From Streptococcus sp. (GTDB taxonomy: Bacteria; Bacillota; Bacilli; Lactobacillales; Streptococcaceae), in contig NZ_JAPJPF010000037.1 in assembly GCF_030825805.1 (NCBI RefSeq), positions 1-18,881 on the forward strand: a stretch of 18,881 nt of DNA, written 5' to 3'. The notes below the pieces were generated by a model. It saw only the letters and a list, made by a program, of their open reading frames with translations. It did not search any database and was not told where the DNA came from. Shown here one piece after another: positions 1 to 6,463 of this stretch (the first letter of the stretch is position 1; every line of letters starts with the position of its first letter). The translations under genes and the position numbers were made by a program.

Positions 1-2
1 CA

Positions 3-14
3 ACACTTAAGTGT
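3..14. promoter_or_regulatory. 12-bp perfect palindrome, possible operator
   Basis: ACACTTAAGTGT is a perfect 12-bp palindrome. It lies about 25-37 bases downstream of the start point predicted from the leftward promoter at 47-74. That position suits a repressor operator or a short leader structure. The window edge cuts the context, and I cannot assign a regulator. Confidence 0.3.
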
Positions 15-46
15 GAAGTCGTACACCACAGCGTTTCTATATGTAT

Positions 47-74
47 ATGATACCATATTTCAAAAAAATTTCAA
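47..74 (-). promoter_or_regulatory. Candidate leftward promoter for a gene beyond the left edge
   Basis: On the minus strand a TTGAAA -35 box (69-74) is separated by 16 bp from a TATCAT -10 box (47-52). The stretch is AT-rich and lies just past the rarA stop codon. Transcription would start near 40 and leave the window, so the served gene cannot be seen. The call rests on box match and spacing only. Confidence 0.45.
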
Positions 75-103
75 GGGAAAATCTCAATTTTTTGGAACCG
101 ATA

Positions 104-1375
104 TCACCTTTTCTTGAGTTGATCAATCTTCTCTTTTGTCGCCCCTAGGGCTCGCTCGTATTTGCCATTTTCATTGGGAGTGAAATAAGAGACCCCCTTA
201 AGCTTGTCTGGTAGGTAGTCCTGTTGGACCCAATTGCCAGGATAATTGTGAGGGTACTTGTAGTCTTGGGCATTTCCCAAGGTCTTGCTTCCAGCATAAT
301 GACCGTCACGGAGGTGGCGAGGGATAGGAAGATTGCCCGATTTCCGGAGATCAGACAAGGCCTTATCCATGGCGACGTAGGCCGAGTTGGACTTAGGCGA
401 AAGTGCCAGGTCAATGACGATGTTGGCGATGAGGATGCGGGCTTCGGGAAAGCCGATGCGCTCCGCTGCCTGAAGGGCTGTCACCGTATGGATCTGTGCA
501 TCTGGATTGGCCAGGCCGATATCTTCGTAGGCAATGACCGTCAAGCGACGGGCTAAGCTAGGGAGATCGCCCGCTTCAATCAAGCGTGCGGCGTAGTGGA
601 GACTAGCATCGACATCGGATCCGCGGATGGACTTTTGCAGAGCAGAGAGGACATCGTAGTGGCCGTCTCCATCCTTGTCCATGGTGATATAGCTGCGCTG
701 GAGGCTGTTTTCCATGATGTCGAGACTGATGTGGCGAACGCCATCCTCCCCTTCCTTGGTAGAGAGAACAGCCAAATCGAGAGAATTATAGGCAGAACGC
801 AGGTCTCCATTGGTCGAAGTGGCGATGAAATCCAAGGCTTCCTCATCGAGGGTAACAGGGAAGTCAAAGCCCCGCTCAGGGTCGCTCAGTGCCAACTGGA
901 TCGCCTCTTTGACCTGTTCATTGGTCAAGGGTTCCAGCTCAAAGATCTGCACCCTACTGCGAATGGCAGGCGTCACGGAAAAGAAAGGATTTTCGGTTGT
1001 AGCGCCGATCATGATGACCAGACCGCTCTCCAATAAAGGCAGGAGAAAATCTTGTTTGGTCTTGTCCAAGCGATGAATCTCGTCCAAGAGCAGGACTAGA
1101 CCACCTGAAAACTTAGCTTCCTCTGCAATCTCTTGCAGGCGTTTTTTACTGTCGACAGTTGCATTGAAGGTCCGAAAGGCATACTTGGTCGTGCCTGCGA
1201 TGGCAGAAGCAATACTGGTCTTGCCAATCCCTGGTGGGCCAAAGAGAATCATGGACGAGAGACGATTGGCCTCCACCATGCGGCGGATGATTTTCCCTGG
1301 GCCGACCAGGTGTTCTTGTCCGATGACCTGATCAATGGTTTTGGGGCGCATGCGCAGGGCGAGATTGTCCGGCAT
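104..1375 (-). CDS. rarA: Replication-associated recombination protein A (AAA+ ATPase, RarA/MgsA)
   Basis: A 423-residue clamp-loader-like AAA+ ATPase of the RarA/MgsA/WRNIP1 family, which acts at stalled replication forks in the cytoplasm. The Walker A motif GPPGIGKT is at residues 46-53, Walker B LLLDEIH at about 95-101, and a sensor-1 segment GATTENP at 124-130. The N-terminal LRPKTIDQVIGQEH-like region (here RMRPKTIDQVIGQEH) and the C-terminal tetramerisation and helical part, including HYAGSKTLGNAQDYKYPHN, are typical. Length is normal for bacterial RarA. The start is supported by AAGGAG about 7 bases upstream of the ATG. It is transcribed alone, divergently from the DUF3013 gene across a gap of about 114 bp. 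No strong promoter stands out there, although TACAAT-like -10 boxes occur on the minus strand at 1430-1435 and 1442-1447. Confidence 0.95.
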   Translation of the reverse strand: MPDNLALRMRPKTIDQVIGQEHLVGPGKIIRRMVEANRLSSMILFGPPGIGKTSIASAIAGTTKYAFRTFNATVDSKKRLQEIAEEAKFSGGLVLLLDEIHRLDKTKQDFLLPLLESGLVIMIGATTENPFFSVTPAIRSRVQIFELEPLTNEQVKEAIQLALSDPERGFDFPVTLDEEALDFIATSTNGDLRSAYNSLDLAVLSTKEGEDGVRHISLDIMENSLQRSYITMDKDGDGHYDVLSALQKSIRGSDVDASLHYAARLIEAGDLPSLARRLTVIAYEDIGLANPDAQIHTVTALQAAERIGFPEARILIANIVIDLALSPKSNSAYVAMDKALSDLRKSGNLPIPRHLRDGHYAGSKTLGNAQDYKYPHNYPGNWVQQDYLPDKLKGVSYFTPNENGKYERALGATKEKIDQLKKR

Positions 1376-1489
1376 GAGGGTCTCCTTTCTAGCTTTGTCT
1401 CCTTTAAAAGAGGCAGTTTTTATGGTAAGATTGTAGTAACTATTGTATCATATTCCGCTCTAAGAGTGGGAAATTAGAAAGAGGACATG

Positions 1490-1972
1490 ATGTCTAAATA
1501 TGGATTTTTGGATGTTTTAGAAGAGGAAATGGAAAAGGTCTTTCCCTTTGACTTTGAGATCAATTGGGATAAGAAGAATCATGCGGTAGAAGTGGCTTTT
1601 CTCTTAGAAGTACAAAACACAGGAGGGGTTGCCTTGGTCGATGAGTCGGGGGAAGAGTCGGGGGAAGAGTCTGACGAGGATATCTTCTTTGAAGAAGCCG
1701 TCATCTTCTACAATCCAGCCAAGTCGCATGTGGAAGAAGATGCCTATTTAACAGCCCTTCCGTATGAGCCGAAAAAAGGCTTGTCTCGGGAGTTTCTAGC
1801 TTATTTTGCGACCTTCCTAAAGGATACAGCCGAGCTGGCCTTGGATGACCTCATGGATTTCTTAGCAGACGAAGAAGCAGAGAGCTTTGAGATCGTCTGG
1901 AACCAAGAAGTTTTTGAAGAAGGCAAAGTCGGCCTGGAAGAAAGCACCTTTTACCCTTATCCGAGATATTAG
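1490..1972 (+). CDS. DUF3013 family protein
   Basis: A soluble, very acidic protein of 160 residues that I recognise as the DUF3013 family of streptococci and relatives. Function is unknown. The conserved look comes from the opening SKYGFLDVLEEEM, the central EDIFFEEAVIFYNP segment and the ending STFYPYPRY. Two adjacent ATG codons exist (1487 and 1490). I chose 1490 because GAGG at 1481-1484 is then 5 bases away, against only 2 for the first ATG. A 12-bp tandem duplication (1643-1654 and 1655-1666) adds a repeated ESGE unit in an acidic loop at about residues 52-62. The stop is 18 bases before the start of the M50 protease gene, so the two are probably co-transcribed. No signal peptide or membrane segment is seen. 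Confidence 0.85.
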   Translation: MSKYGFLDVLEEEMEKVFPFDFEINWDKKNHAVEVAFLLEVQNTGGVALVDESGEESGEESDEDIFFEEAVIFYNPAKSHVEEDAYLTALPYEPKKGLSREFLAYFATFLKDTAELALDDLMDFLADEEAESFEIVWNQEVFEEGKVGLEESTFYPYPRY

Positions 1973-1990
1973 AAACGAGTGGGTGAGTTG

Positions 1991-3064
1991 ATGAAAAAAC
2001 TTGGGACCTACCTGGTTTACGGCCTGTCCTTTCTTCTCTTGATGGGGGCTTTTGCCTTGGGGACGATCGCCTTTACGGAGTTAGGTTTTCAACTGGTTTT
2101 TGTACCGGGGTATCTCTTCACTTTTTCTAGCATGTATCTCATTTTCATTCTCCATGAACTGGGGCATGCTTTTTGTGGCTATCTGACGGGCTATCGGCTC
2201 GTCGCTTTAGGCTTGGGAAGTTTTCTCCTGACTAAAAAAGCAGGGAAGTTTCGTCTTAGTCGCACGGCCGTTCTGAAAAATGTCGGCGCCCAGTATATTG
2301 GACTAAAAGAGGATGAAAGTGACCAACGAATGATCTTGATGCTCTCCGGTGGTTTGCTGGTTCATTTGACTTTACTTATCGTATCCATCCTTTTTGGAGT
2401 TCTGACACAGAGTTGGTATTTTGCAGGCACTTGGATTTGTCTCAATCTCTCCTTCATTTTGGCCAATGCTCTCCCCCTTGGGATTACAGATGGAGCTAAA
2501 ATTTTAGAATTGATGCACCATCCTGAAAATGTACCCTATGCTTATCTAGGATTGCGCCATTCTGCTCAGACCCTGCTAGCACCAGAAGATTACGATCTAA
2601 AAGATTTTGTTAGACCTGTTCCTGAGGAGGCGCAAGGAGGCTTTGTGGAGGGTGTCTTAGCCCTTCAAGGAGAAGTCTTGATTCTAGAGGGCAATCGCGA
2701 GGCGGCTAAGGAGCAGTTTCAGGCTTTACTGGAGAGAGCAGATAATCCGATGATTCAAACGGCTGCTCAGTTATCCCTACTGCATATCGCCTTGCTGGAA
2801 GGAGATGATGATAAAGCAGAGGAGTACGCGACCATTCGACGAGTCAAGTCTTTTTTGTCGATGAAATTGACCAATATACAGGCGGTCCAAGCCTGGTATC
2901 AATTTACCGTCAAGAAGGATTTGGCCCAGACCCACAAGGCGATCAAGATTGCCAGACAGAAGATGGGTGTGAGTCGCATGTTGCGGGATGAGAAAGCCTA
3001 TTACCAGCAGTGGTTAGATGAGTTGGAACAAGCCATACAGGAAGAAGAGACCCAGGTGAACTGA
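1991..3064 (+). CDS. M50-like intramembrane zinc metalloprotease with helical C-terminal tail
   Basis: A 357-residue membrane protein. The N-terminal half is hydrophobic, with segments at about residues 8-28, 35-60, 115-140 and 145-165. It carries HELGH at 55-59 inside a membrane segment, and NALPLGITDG at 159-168, which fits the NxxPxxxxDG second motif of M50 (site-2-type) proteases. These are the two zinc sites of the family, so an active protease is likely. The C-terminal part (about 205-350) is soluble, alpha-helical and TPR-like, with patterns such as GNREAAKEQFQALL and GDDDKAEEYATI. The substrate is unknown. It is not RseP/Eep, because no PDZ domain is visible. An upstream GTG (1979) is in frame, but the ATG at 1991 is preceded by GGTGAG and fits better. 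It sits between DUF3013 and an unknown acidic protein, with short gaps. Confidence 0.75.
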   Translation: MKKLGTYLVYGLSFLLLMGAFALGTIAFTELGFQLVFVPGYLFTFSSMYLIFILHELGHAFCGYLTGYRLVALGLGSFLLTKKAGKFRLSRTAVLKNVGAQYIGLKEDESDQRMILMLSGGLLVHLTLLIVSILFGVLTQSWYFAGTWICLNLSFILANALPLGITDGAKILELMHHPENVPYAYLGLRHSAQTLLAPEDYDLKDFVRPVPEEAQGGFVEGVLALQGEVLILEGNREAAKEQFQALLERADNPMIQTAAQLSLLHIALLEGDDDKAEEYATIRRVKSFLSMKLTNIQAVQAWYQFTVKKDLAQTHKAIKIARQKMGVSRMLRDEKAYYQQWLDELEQAIQEEETQVN

Positions 3065-3086
3065 GAAAAGGAAAGAGAGCTGTACG

Positions 3087-3629
3087 ATGCTTCAGATATT
3101 TAAGCGGTTATTTAGTAAAAAATCCCAAAAATCTCAAGAGCGTGAGTCGATCCTTCCTCGAAATCGCTTTGCGGATCTTGATTTCGAGCGAATATTGAAG
3201 TCTGGAACTCGTCGACTTGTCGATGAGGAGGGGCGCTATGCAGAAGATGGTACAGTCACAGAACTTGAATTTCCTGAAGACTTTGCGGAATTTGAATTTC
3301 TAGTTGGTTTTAATACGGAGGAAGAAGAGCAGTTTCAGCAACTATTAGCTAGTTTGAATAGTTTTGACAATGCCATTCAGTCCCATTTGGAAAGTGAGAT
3401 GCAACAACCTATCCCTCAGTATGCCAAGAATCTCGGTTATACTCAGAAGAGGTGGGAGAAAACCTTTTGCTTCCATCCTTGGATATTAAGCGGTGAGGAA
3501 AACCCGCCTAATCTTCGCTATGTTGCAGATTATGTAAACGATGAGTTTACGGTTTATTTTGCGAAAAGACATGGCAGATGGCTGGCGTACTGGGATGCAG
3601 AGTGCCAAAAAGTAATCGAAGAAAGCTAG
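3087..3629 (+). CDS. Hypothetical acidic protein
   Basis: I do not recognise this 180-residue protein. The first 20 residues are basic (FKRLFSKKSQKS), and the rest is acidic and rich in Phe, Tyr and Trp. There is no signal peptide and no clear membrane segment. The C-terminal third (about 125-175: FCFHPWILSGEEN, then NLRYVADYVNDEFTVYFAKRHGRWLAYWD) looks like a compact beta-rich domain. It loosely recalls small immunity-type or DUF proteins with similar hydrophobic strands, but I cannot name a family. It starts 22 bases after the M50 protease stop, with GAGAG about 8 bases before the ATG, so it is probably the third gene of that operon. The reading frame has no alternative long overlap on the same strand. 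Confidence 0.7.
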   Translation: MLQIFKRLFSKKSQKSQERESILPRNRFADLDFERILKSGTRRLVDEEGRYAEDGTVTELEFPEDFAEFEFLVGFNTEEEEQFQQLLASLNSFDNAIQSHLESEMQQPIPQYAKNLGYTQKRWEKTFCFHPWILSGEENPPNLRYVADYVNDEFTVYFAKRHGRWLAYWDAECQKVIEES

Positions 3630-3678
3630 CTCGTATTTTCCTAGAGAGTAATTGTTATCATAGAAAAGAGTAAATATC

Positions 3679-4113
3679 ATGGAATTATTGGATAGCAGAA
3701 TGGATTTCCAAGGTTGCAAGATTGCCTTGATTTGTGGGGATAAGGTCTTGACTATCTTACGTGATGACAAGGACGATATCCCTTGTCCCAACATGTGGGA
3801 GTTGCCAGGTGGTGGTCGTGAAGGAAACGAAAGCCCTTTCGAGTGCGCAGCGCGTGAAGTTTATGAGGAATTGGGAATTCATTTAGATGAAGACTGTCTG
3901 CTTTGGAGCAAGATTTATCCTAGCGTAATCTTTAAAGACAAGCAATCGGTCTTTATGGTTGGTCAGCTAAGACAAGAACAATTTGACAATATTACCTTTG
4001 GGAATGAAGGACAGGCCTATAAACTGATGCCTATTGAGGAATTTTTGAAGTCTAAACAGGCAGTGCCTCAGCTACAGGGGAGATTGAGGGATTATTTGGA
4101 GGAAGGTTTATGA
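3679..4113 (+). CDS. Nudix hydrolase
   Basis: A 144-residue Nudix hydrolase, which cleaves nucleoside diphosphates linked to another group. The full Nudix box GX5EX7REUXEEXGU is present: G45, E51, then REVYEELGI at 59-67. Before it comes the usual MWELPGGG strand (39-46). Substrate cannot be read from the sequence; an ADP-sugar, oxidised nucleotide or similar is possible. The ribosome binding site is weak (AAAGAG about 9 bases upstream). The stop overlaps the start of the next gene as ATGA, so the two are translationally coupled. The gap to the upstream gene is 49 bp and holds no convincing promoter, so co-transcription with the M50 group remains possible. Confidence 0.88.
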   Translation: MELLDSRMDFQGCKIALICGDKVLTILRDDKDDIPCPNMWELPGGGREGNESPFECAAREVYEELGIHLDEDCLLWSKIYPSVIFKDKQSVFMVGQLRQEQFDNITFGNEGQAYKLMPIEEFLKSKQAVPQLQGRLRDYLEEGL

Positions 4114-4583
4114 TAACACTTGTTCGAGCGGGAGCAGAGGATTTAGAAACTATTATTGCAATTCAGAGAGCTAGCTTTAAGGCTGTTTATGAAAAATACC
4201 ATGATGAATATGACCCTTATCTCGAGGACCGCGAACGAATCAAATGGAAACTAGTCGAACGTCCCAATAGCTATTACTACTTTGTAAAAGAAGATGAAGA
4301 AAACATCGGATTTTTACGAGTTCAGACCAATGCCGAGTTAACGGAAGCTTGGTTGGGGACCGCAGCGATTCTGCCTCCGTATCAGGGAAAAGGGTATGGA
4401 TCTGAAGGATTGCGCTTACTAGAAGAGGAATTTTCAACTGTTAGACAATGGGACTTGTGTACGGTGTTACAGGATGCAGGCATGGTTGCGTTCTACGAGA
4501 AGAATGGCTACCATCAAACCCATATCGAGCCTGAAAAAGAAGGCATGGATATGGTCTACATGAAAAAATTGATAGAGAAATAG
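4110..4583 (+). CDS. GNAT family N-acetyltransferase
   Basis: A 157-residue acetyltransferase of the GCN5-related (GNAT) family. The acetyl-CoA pyrophosphate-binding loop is seen as YQGKGYGS at residues 91-98, after the beta-4 strand AAILPP. The C-terminal VAFYEKNGYHQT segment is the typical family end. The substrate is not predictable. The ATG overlaps the stop codon of the Nudix gene by ATGA, and GGAGGAA lies about 6 bases upstream within the Nudix coding region. After its stop there is a hairpin-rich gap before prmA. Confidence 0.88.
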   Translation: MITLVRAGAEDLETIIAIQRASFKAVYEKYHDEYDPYLEDRERIKWKLVERPNSYYYFVKEDEENIGFLRVQTNAELTEAWLGTAAILPPYQGKGYGSEGLRLLEEEFSTVRQWDLCTVLQDAGMVAFYEKNGYHQTHIEPEKEGMDMVYMKKLIEK

Positions 4584-4590
4584 AAAGGAC

Positions 4591-4617
4591 GGTTCAGTTA
4601 AATTTTTAAACTGAACC
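4591..4617. repeat. Short hairpin after the GNAT gene
   Basis: GGTTCAGTT (4591-4599) pairs with AACTGAACC (4609-4617) around an AT-rich 9-base loop. No T-run follows on the plus strand, so it is a poor intrinsic terminator by itself. It directly abuts the larger hairpin at 4619-4706. Confidence 0.6.
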
Positions 4618-4618
4618 C

Positions 4619-4706
4619 GCCCTAAACACGGTGCCAAAAAGATAAACTTCTCTTAGACACAAACGTCTTCAGAGAGTTTCCTATTTTGGCTTTGTGTTTT
4701 ACGGGC
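4619..4706. repeat. 88-nt nested near-perfect stem-loop upstream of prmA
   Basis: The two halves are complementary over almost their whole length. GCCC (4619-4622) pairs with GGGC (4703-4706), AAACAC (4624-4629) with GTGTTT (4694-4699), GCCAAAA (4633-4639) with TTTTGGC (4684-4690), the AAACTTCTCT arm (4644-4653) with AGAGAGTTT (4671-4679), and AGAC (4655-4658) with GTCT (4665-4668) at the tip. It could be a small mobile hairpin repeat, a terminator for the Nudix-GNAT pair (the exit side is T-rich), or a leader structure of prmA. The distal foot lies 14 bases before the prmA ATG. Confidence 0.6.
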
Positions 4707-4720
4707 TTGGTATCTTAATA

Positions 4721-5671
4721 ATGGAAACATGGCAAGAGTTAAAAGTTACAGTCAAGCGTGAGGGAGAGGAGTTGGTCTCCAATCTCTTGATTGAGTTAGG
4801 TGCCCAGGGTGTTGCGATTGAAGACAGTATGGACTATGTGGGCAACGTCGATCGCTTTGGTGAGATTTTCCCTGAGGTCGAGCAACAAGAAGAAATTGTG
4901 GTGACAGCCTACTATCCTGAAACGGTTGATGTGGTAGCGGTTGAAGCGGACTTGCAGGCTCGCTTAGCAGAATTGACGGATTTTATGGACTTAGGAGAAG
5001 TCAAGATTGGTACTACTGCCTTGGCGGAGGAAGACTGGGCCGACAACTGGAAGAAATACTATGAACCAGCTCGCATCACTCATGACTTGACAATTGTGCC
5101 GTCATGGACGGACTATGAGGCGACTGCGGGAGAAAAGATTATCAAGTTAGATCCAGGTATGGCCTTTGGAACTGGGACCCACCCAACAACCAAGATGAGT
5201 CTTTTTGCCTTGGAGCAGGTTCTTCGTGGTGGCGAAACAGTGCTAGATGTGGGGACTGGTTCAGGAGTTCTTTCTATTGCTAGCTCACTTCTGGGTGCCA
5301 AGGAAATCTTTGCCTATGATCTAGATGATGTGGCAGTTCGCGTCGCTCAGGAGAATATTGAACTCAACCCTGGCATGGAAAATATCCATGTGGCGCCAGG
5401 CGATTTGCTCAAGGGGGTGGAGATTGAAACAGATGTCATCGTGGCCAATATCTTGGCGGATATCCTCATTCATCTGACAGATGATGCTTATCGCTTGGTC
5501 AAGGATGAAGGTTACCTGATCATGAGTGGCATTATCAGGGACAAGTGGGACATGGTCCGTGAGTCGGCGGAAGCAGCTGGATTTTTCCTTGAAACCCACA
5601 TGATTCAAGGGGAATGGAATGCCTGCGTCTTCAAGAAGACCAAGGATGTCTCAGGTGTGATTGGAGGCTAG
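4721..5671 (+). CDS. prmA: Ribosomal protein L11 methyltransferase
   Basis: A 316-residue SAM-dependent enzyme that methylates ribosomal protein L11 in the cytoplasm. The N-terminal substrate-recognition domain opens with METWQELKV. The family signature [14 protein letters not shown] is at 144-157, SAM motif [14 protein letters not shown] at 174-186, the acidic post-I residue in YDLDD at 199-203, and the catalytic-region NILADIL at 243-249. Length is normal. An in-frame ATG exists at 4694, but the family start is METW at 4721. No Shine-Dalgarno sequence is visible before 4721; only GGTATC-like sequence lies there, and the 88-nt hairpin ends 14 bases upstream. rsmE follows after one base, the usual prmA-rsmE pair. 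Confidence 0.95.
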   Translation: METWQELKVTVKREGEELVSNLLIELGAQGVAIEDSMDYVGNVDRFGEIFPEVEQQEEIVVTAYYPETVDVVAVEADLQARLAELTDFMDLGEVKIGTTALAEEDWADNWKKYYEPARITHDLTIVPSWTDYEATAGEKIIKLDPGMAFGTGTHPTTKMSLFALEQVLRGGETVLDVGTGSGVLSIASSLLGAKEIFAYDLDDVAVRVAQENIELNPGMENIHVAPGDLLKGVEIETDVIVANILADILIHLTDDAYRLVKDEGYLIMSGIIRDKWDMVRESAEAAGFFLETHMIQGEWNACVFKKTKDVSGVIGG

Positions 5672-5672
5672 C

Positions 5673-6422
5673 ATGCAGCAGTATTTTGTCAAAGGTCTTG
5701 CCACATCACCTGTCACCATCGAGGACAAGGAGACCAGCAAGCACATGTTTCAGGTTATGCGCCTGAAAGAAGATGATGAGGTCGCTTTAGTATTTGATGA
5801 TGCCATTAAGCGTTTGGCGCGCGTGGTCAATGTGGAGGCGCGTCAGTTTGAGCTGGTTGAGGAATTGGATGACAATGTGGAACTACCTATTCAAGTGACC
5901 ATCGCATCAGGCTTTCCCAAGGGGGATAAACTGGAGTTTATCACTCAAAAAGTAACAGAGCTCGGTGCTAGTCAAATTTGGGCCTTTCCTGCCGATTGGT
6001 CAGTTGCCAAGTGGGATGGCAAGAAATTGGGTAAAAAGGTTGAGAAACTAGAAAAAATCGCCCTTGGAGCAGCAGAGCAAAGCAAGCGGAATCTTGTTCC
6101 AAGCATTACCCTTTTTGAGAAAAAGGCAGACTTTCTAGCCCAACTCGACCAGTTTGACCGCATCGTGGTAGCCTATGAAGAGTCGGCCAAAGAAGGCGAA
6201 AGCGCTGCTCTTGTACAAGCTGTAAGTGGGCTTGAAAAAGGGAGCAAGGTTCTCTTTATCTTTGGTCCAGAAGGAGGTCTCTCACCTGCTGAAATTGAAA
6301 GTTTTGAAGCTAAAGGAGCAGTCCTTGCAGGCCTTGGCCCTCGGATTCTCCGTGCAGAAACCGCCCCACTCTATGCCCTTAGCGCAGTGAGTGTTGTCAC
6401 AGAATTAATGAAAAACGCGTGA
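5673..6422 (+). CDS. rsmE: 16S rRNA m3U1498 methyltransferase
   Basis: A 249-residue SPOUT-family methyltransferase that makes 3-methyluridine at position 1498 of 16S rRNA. Family marks are SGFPKGDK at about 79-86, EQSKR at 135-139, FGPEGGLS at 197-204, and LGPRILRAETA at 221-231, which form the knotted SAM site. The frame is open from a TTG at 5661, but the ATG at 5673 has a perfect GGAGG at 5663-5667, 5 bases upstream, lying inside the end of prmA. It begins one base after the prmA stop, so the two are co-transcribed. Its own stop lies inside the terminator hairpin at 6413-6442. Confidence 0.95.
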   Translation: MQQYFVKGLATSPVTIEDKETSKHMFQVMRLKEDDEVALVFDDAIKRLARVVNVEARQFELVEELDDNVELPIQVTIASGFPKGDKLEFITQKVTELGASQIWAFPADWSVAKWDGKKLGKKVEKLEKIALGAAEQSKRNLVPSITLFEKKADFLAQLDQFDRIVVAYEESAKEGESAALVQAVSGLEKGSKVLFIFGPEGGLSPAEIESFEAKGAVLAGLGPRILRAETAPLYALSAVSVVTELMKNA

Positions 6423-6442
6423 AGGTAGATCTTCACGCGTTT
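6413..6442. terminator. Bidirectional terminator between rsmE and cpdB
   Basis: AAACGCGTGAAG (6413-6424) and CTTCACGCGTTT (6431-6442) form a perfect 12-bp stem with a 6-base loop. A T-rich tail follows on the plus strand (TTTCTTT) and on the minus strand (TTTTTC). It ends both convergent genes, and the rsmE stop codon lies within the left arm. Confidence 0.9.
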
Positions 6443-6463
6443 CTTTATGAGAACAAGAAAGAA

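Noticed and set aside
224..1477. Several plus-strand open frames opposite rarA
   Set aside because: They overlap one another and the conserved ATPase; none shows motifs or translation signals.
4694..4720. Upstream ATG of prmA as the true start
   Set aside because: The added nine residues are not part of the conserved N-terminus (METWQELKV), and the ATG sits inside the foot of the long hairpin.
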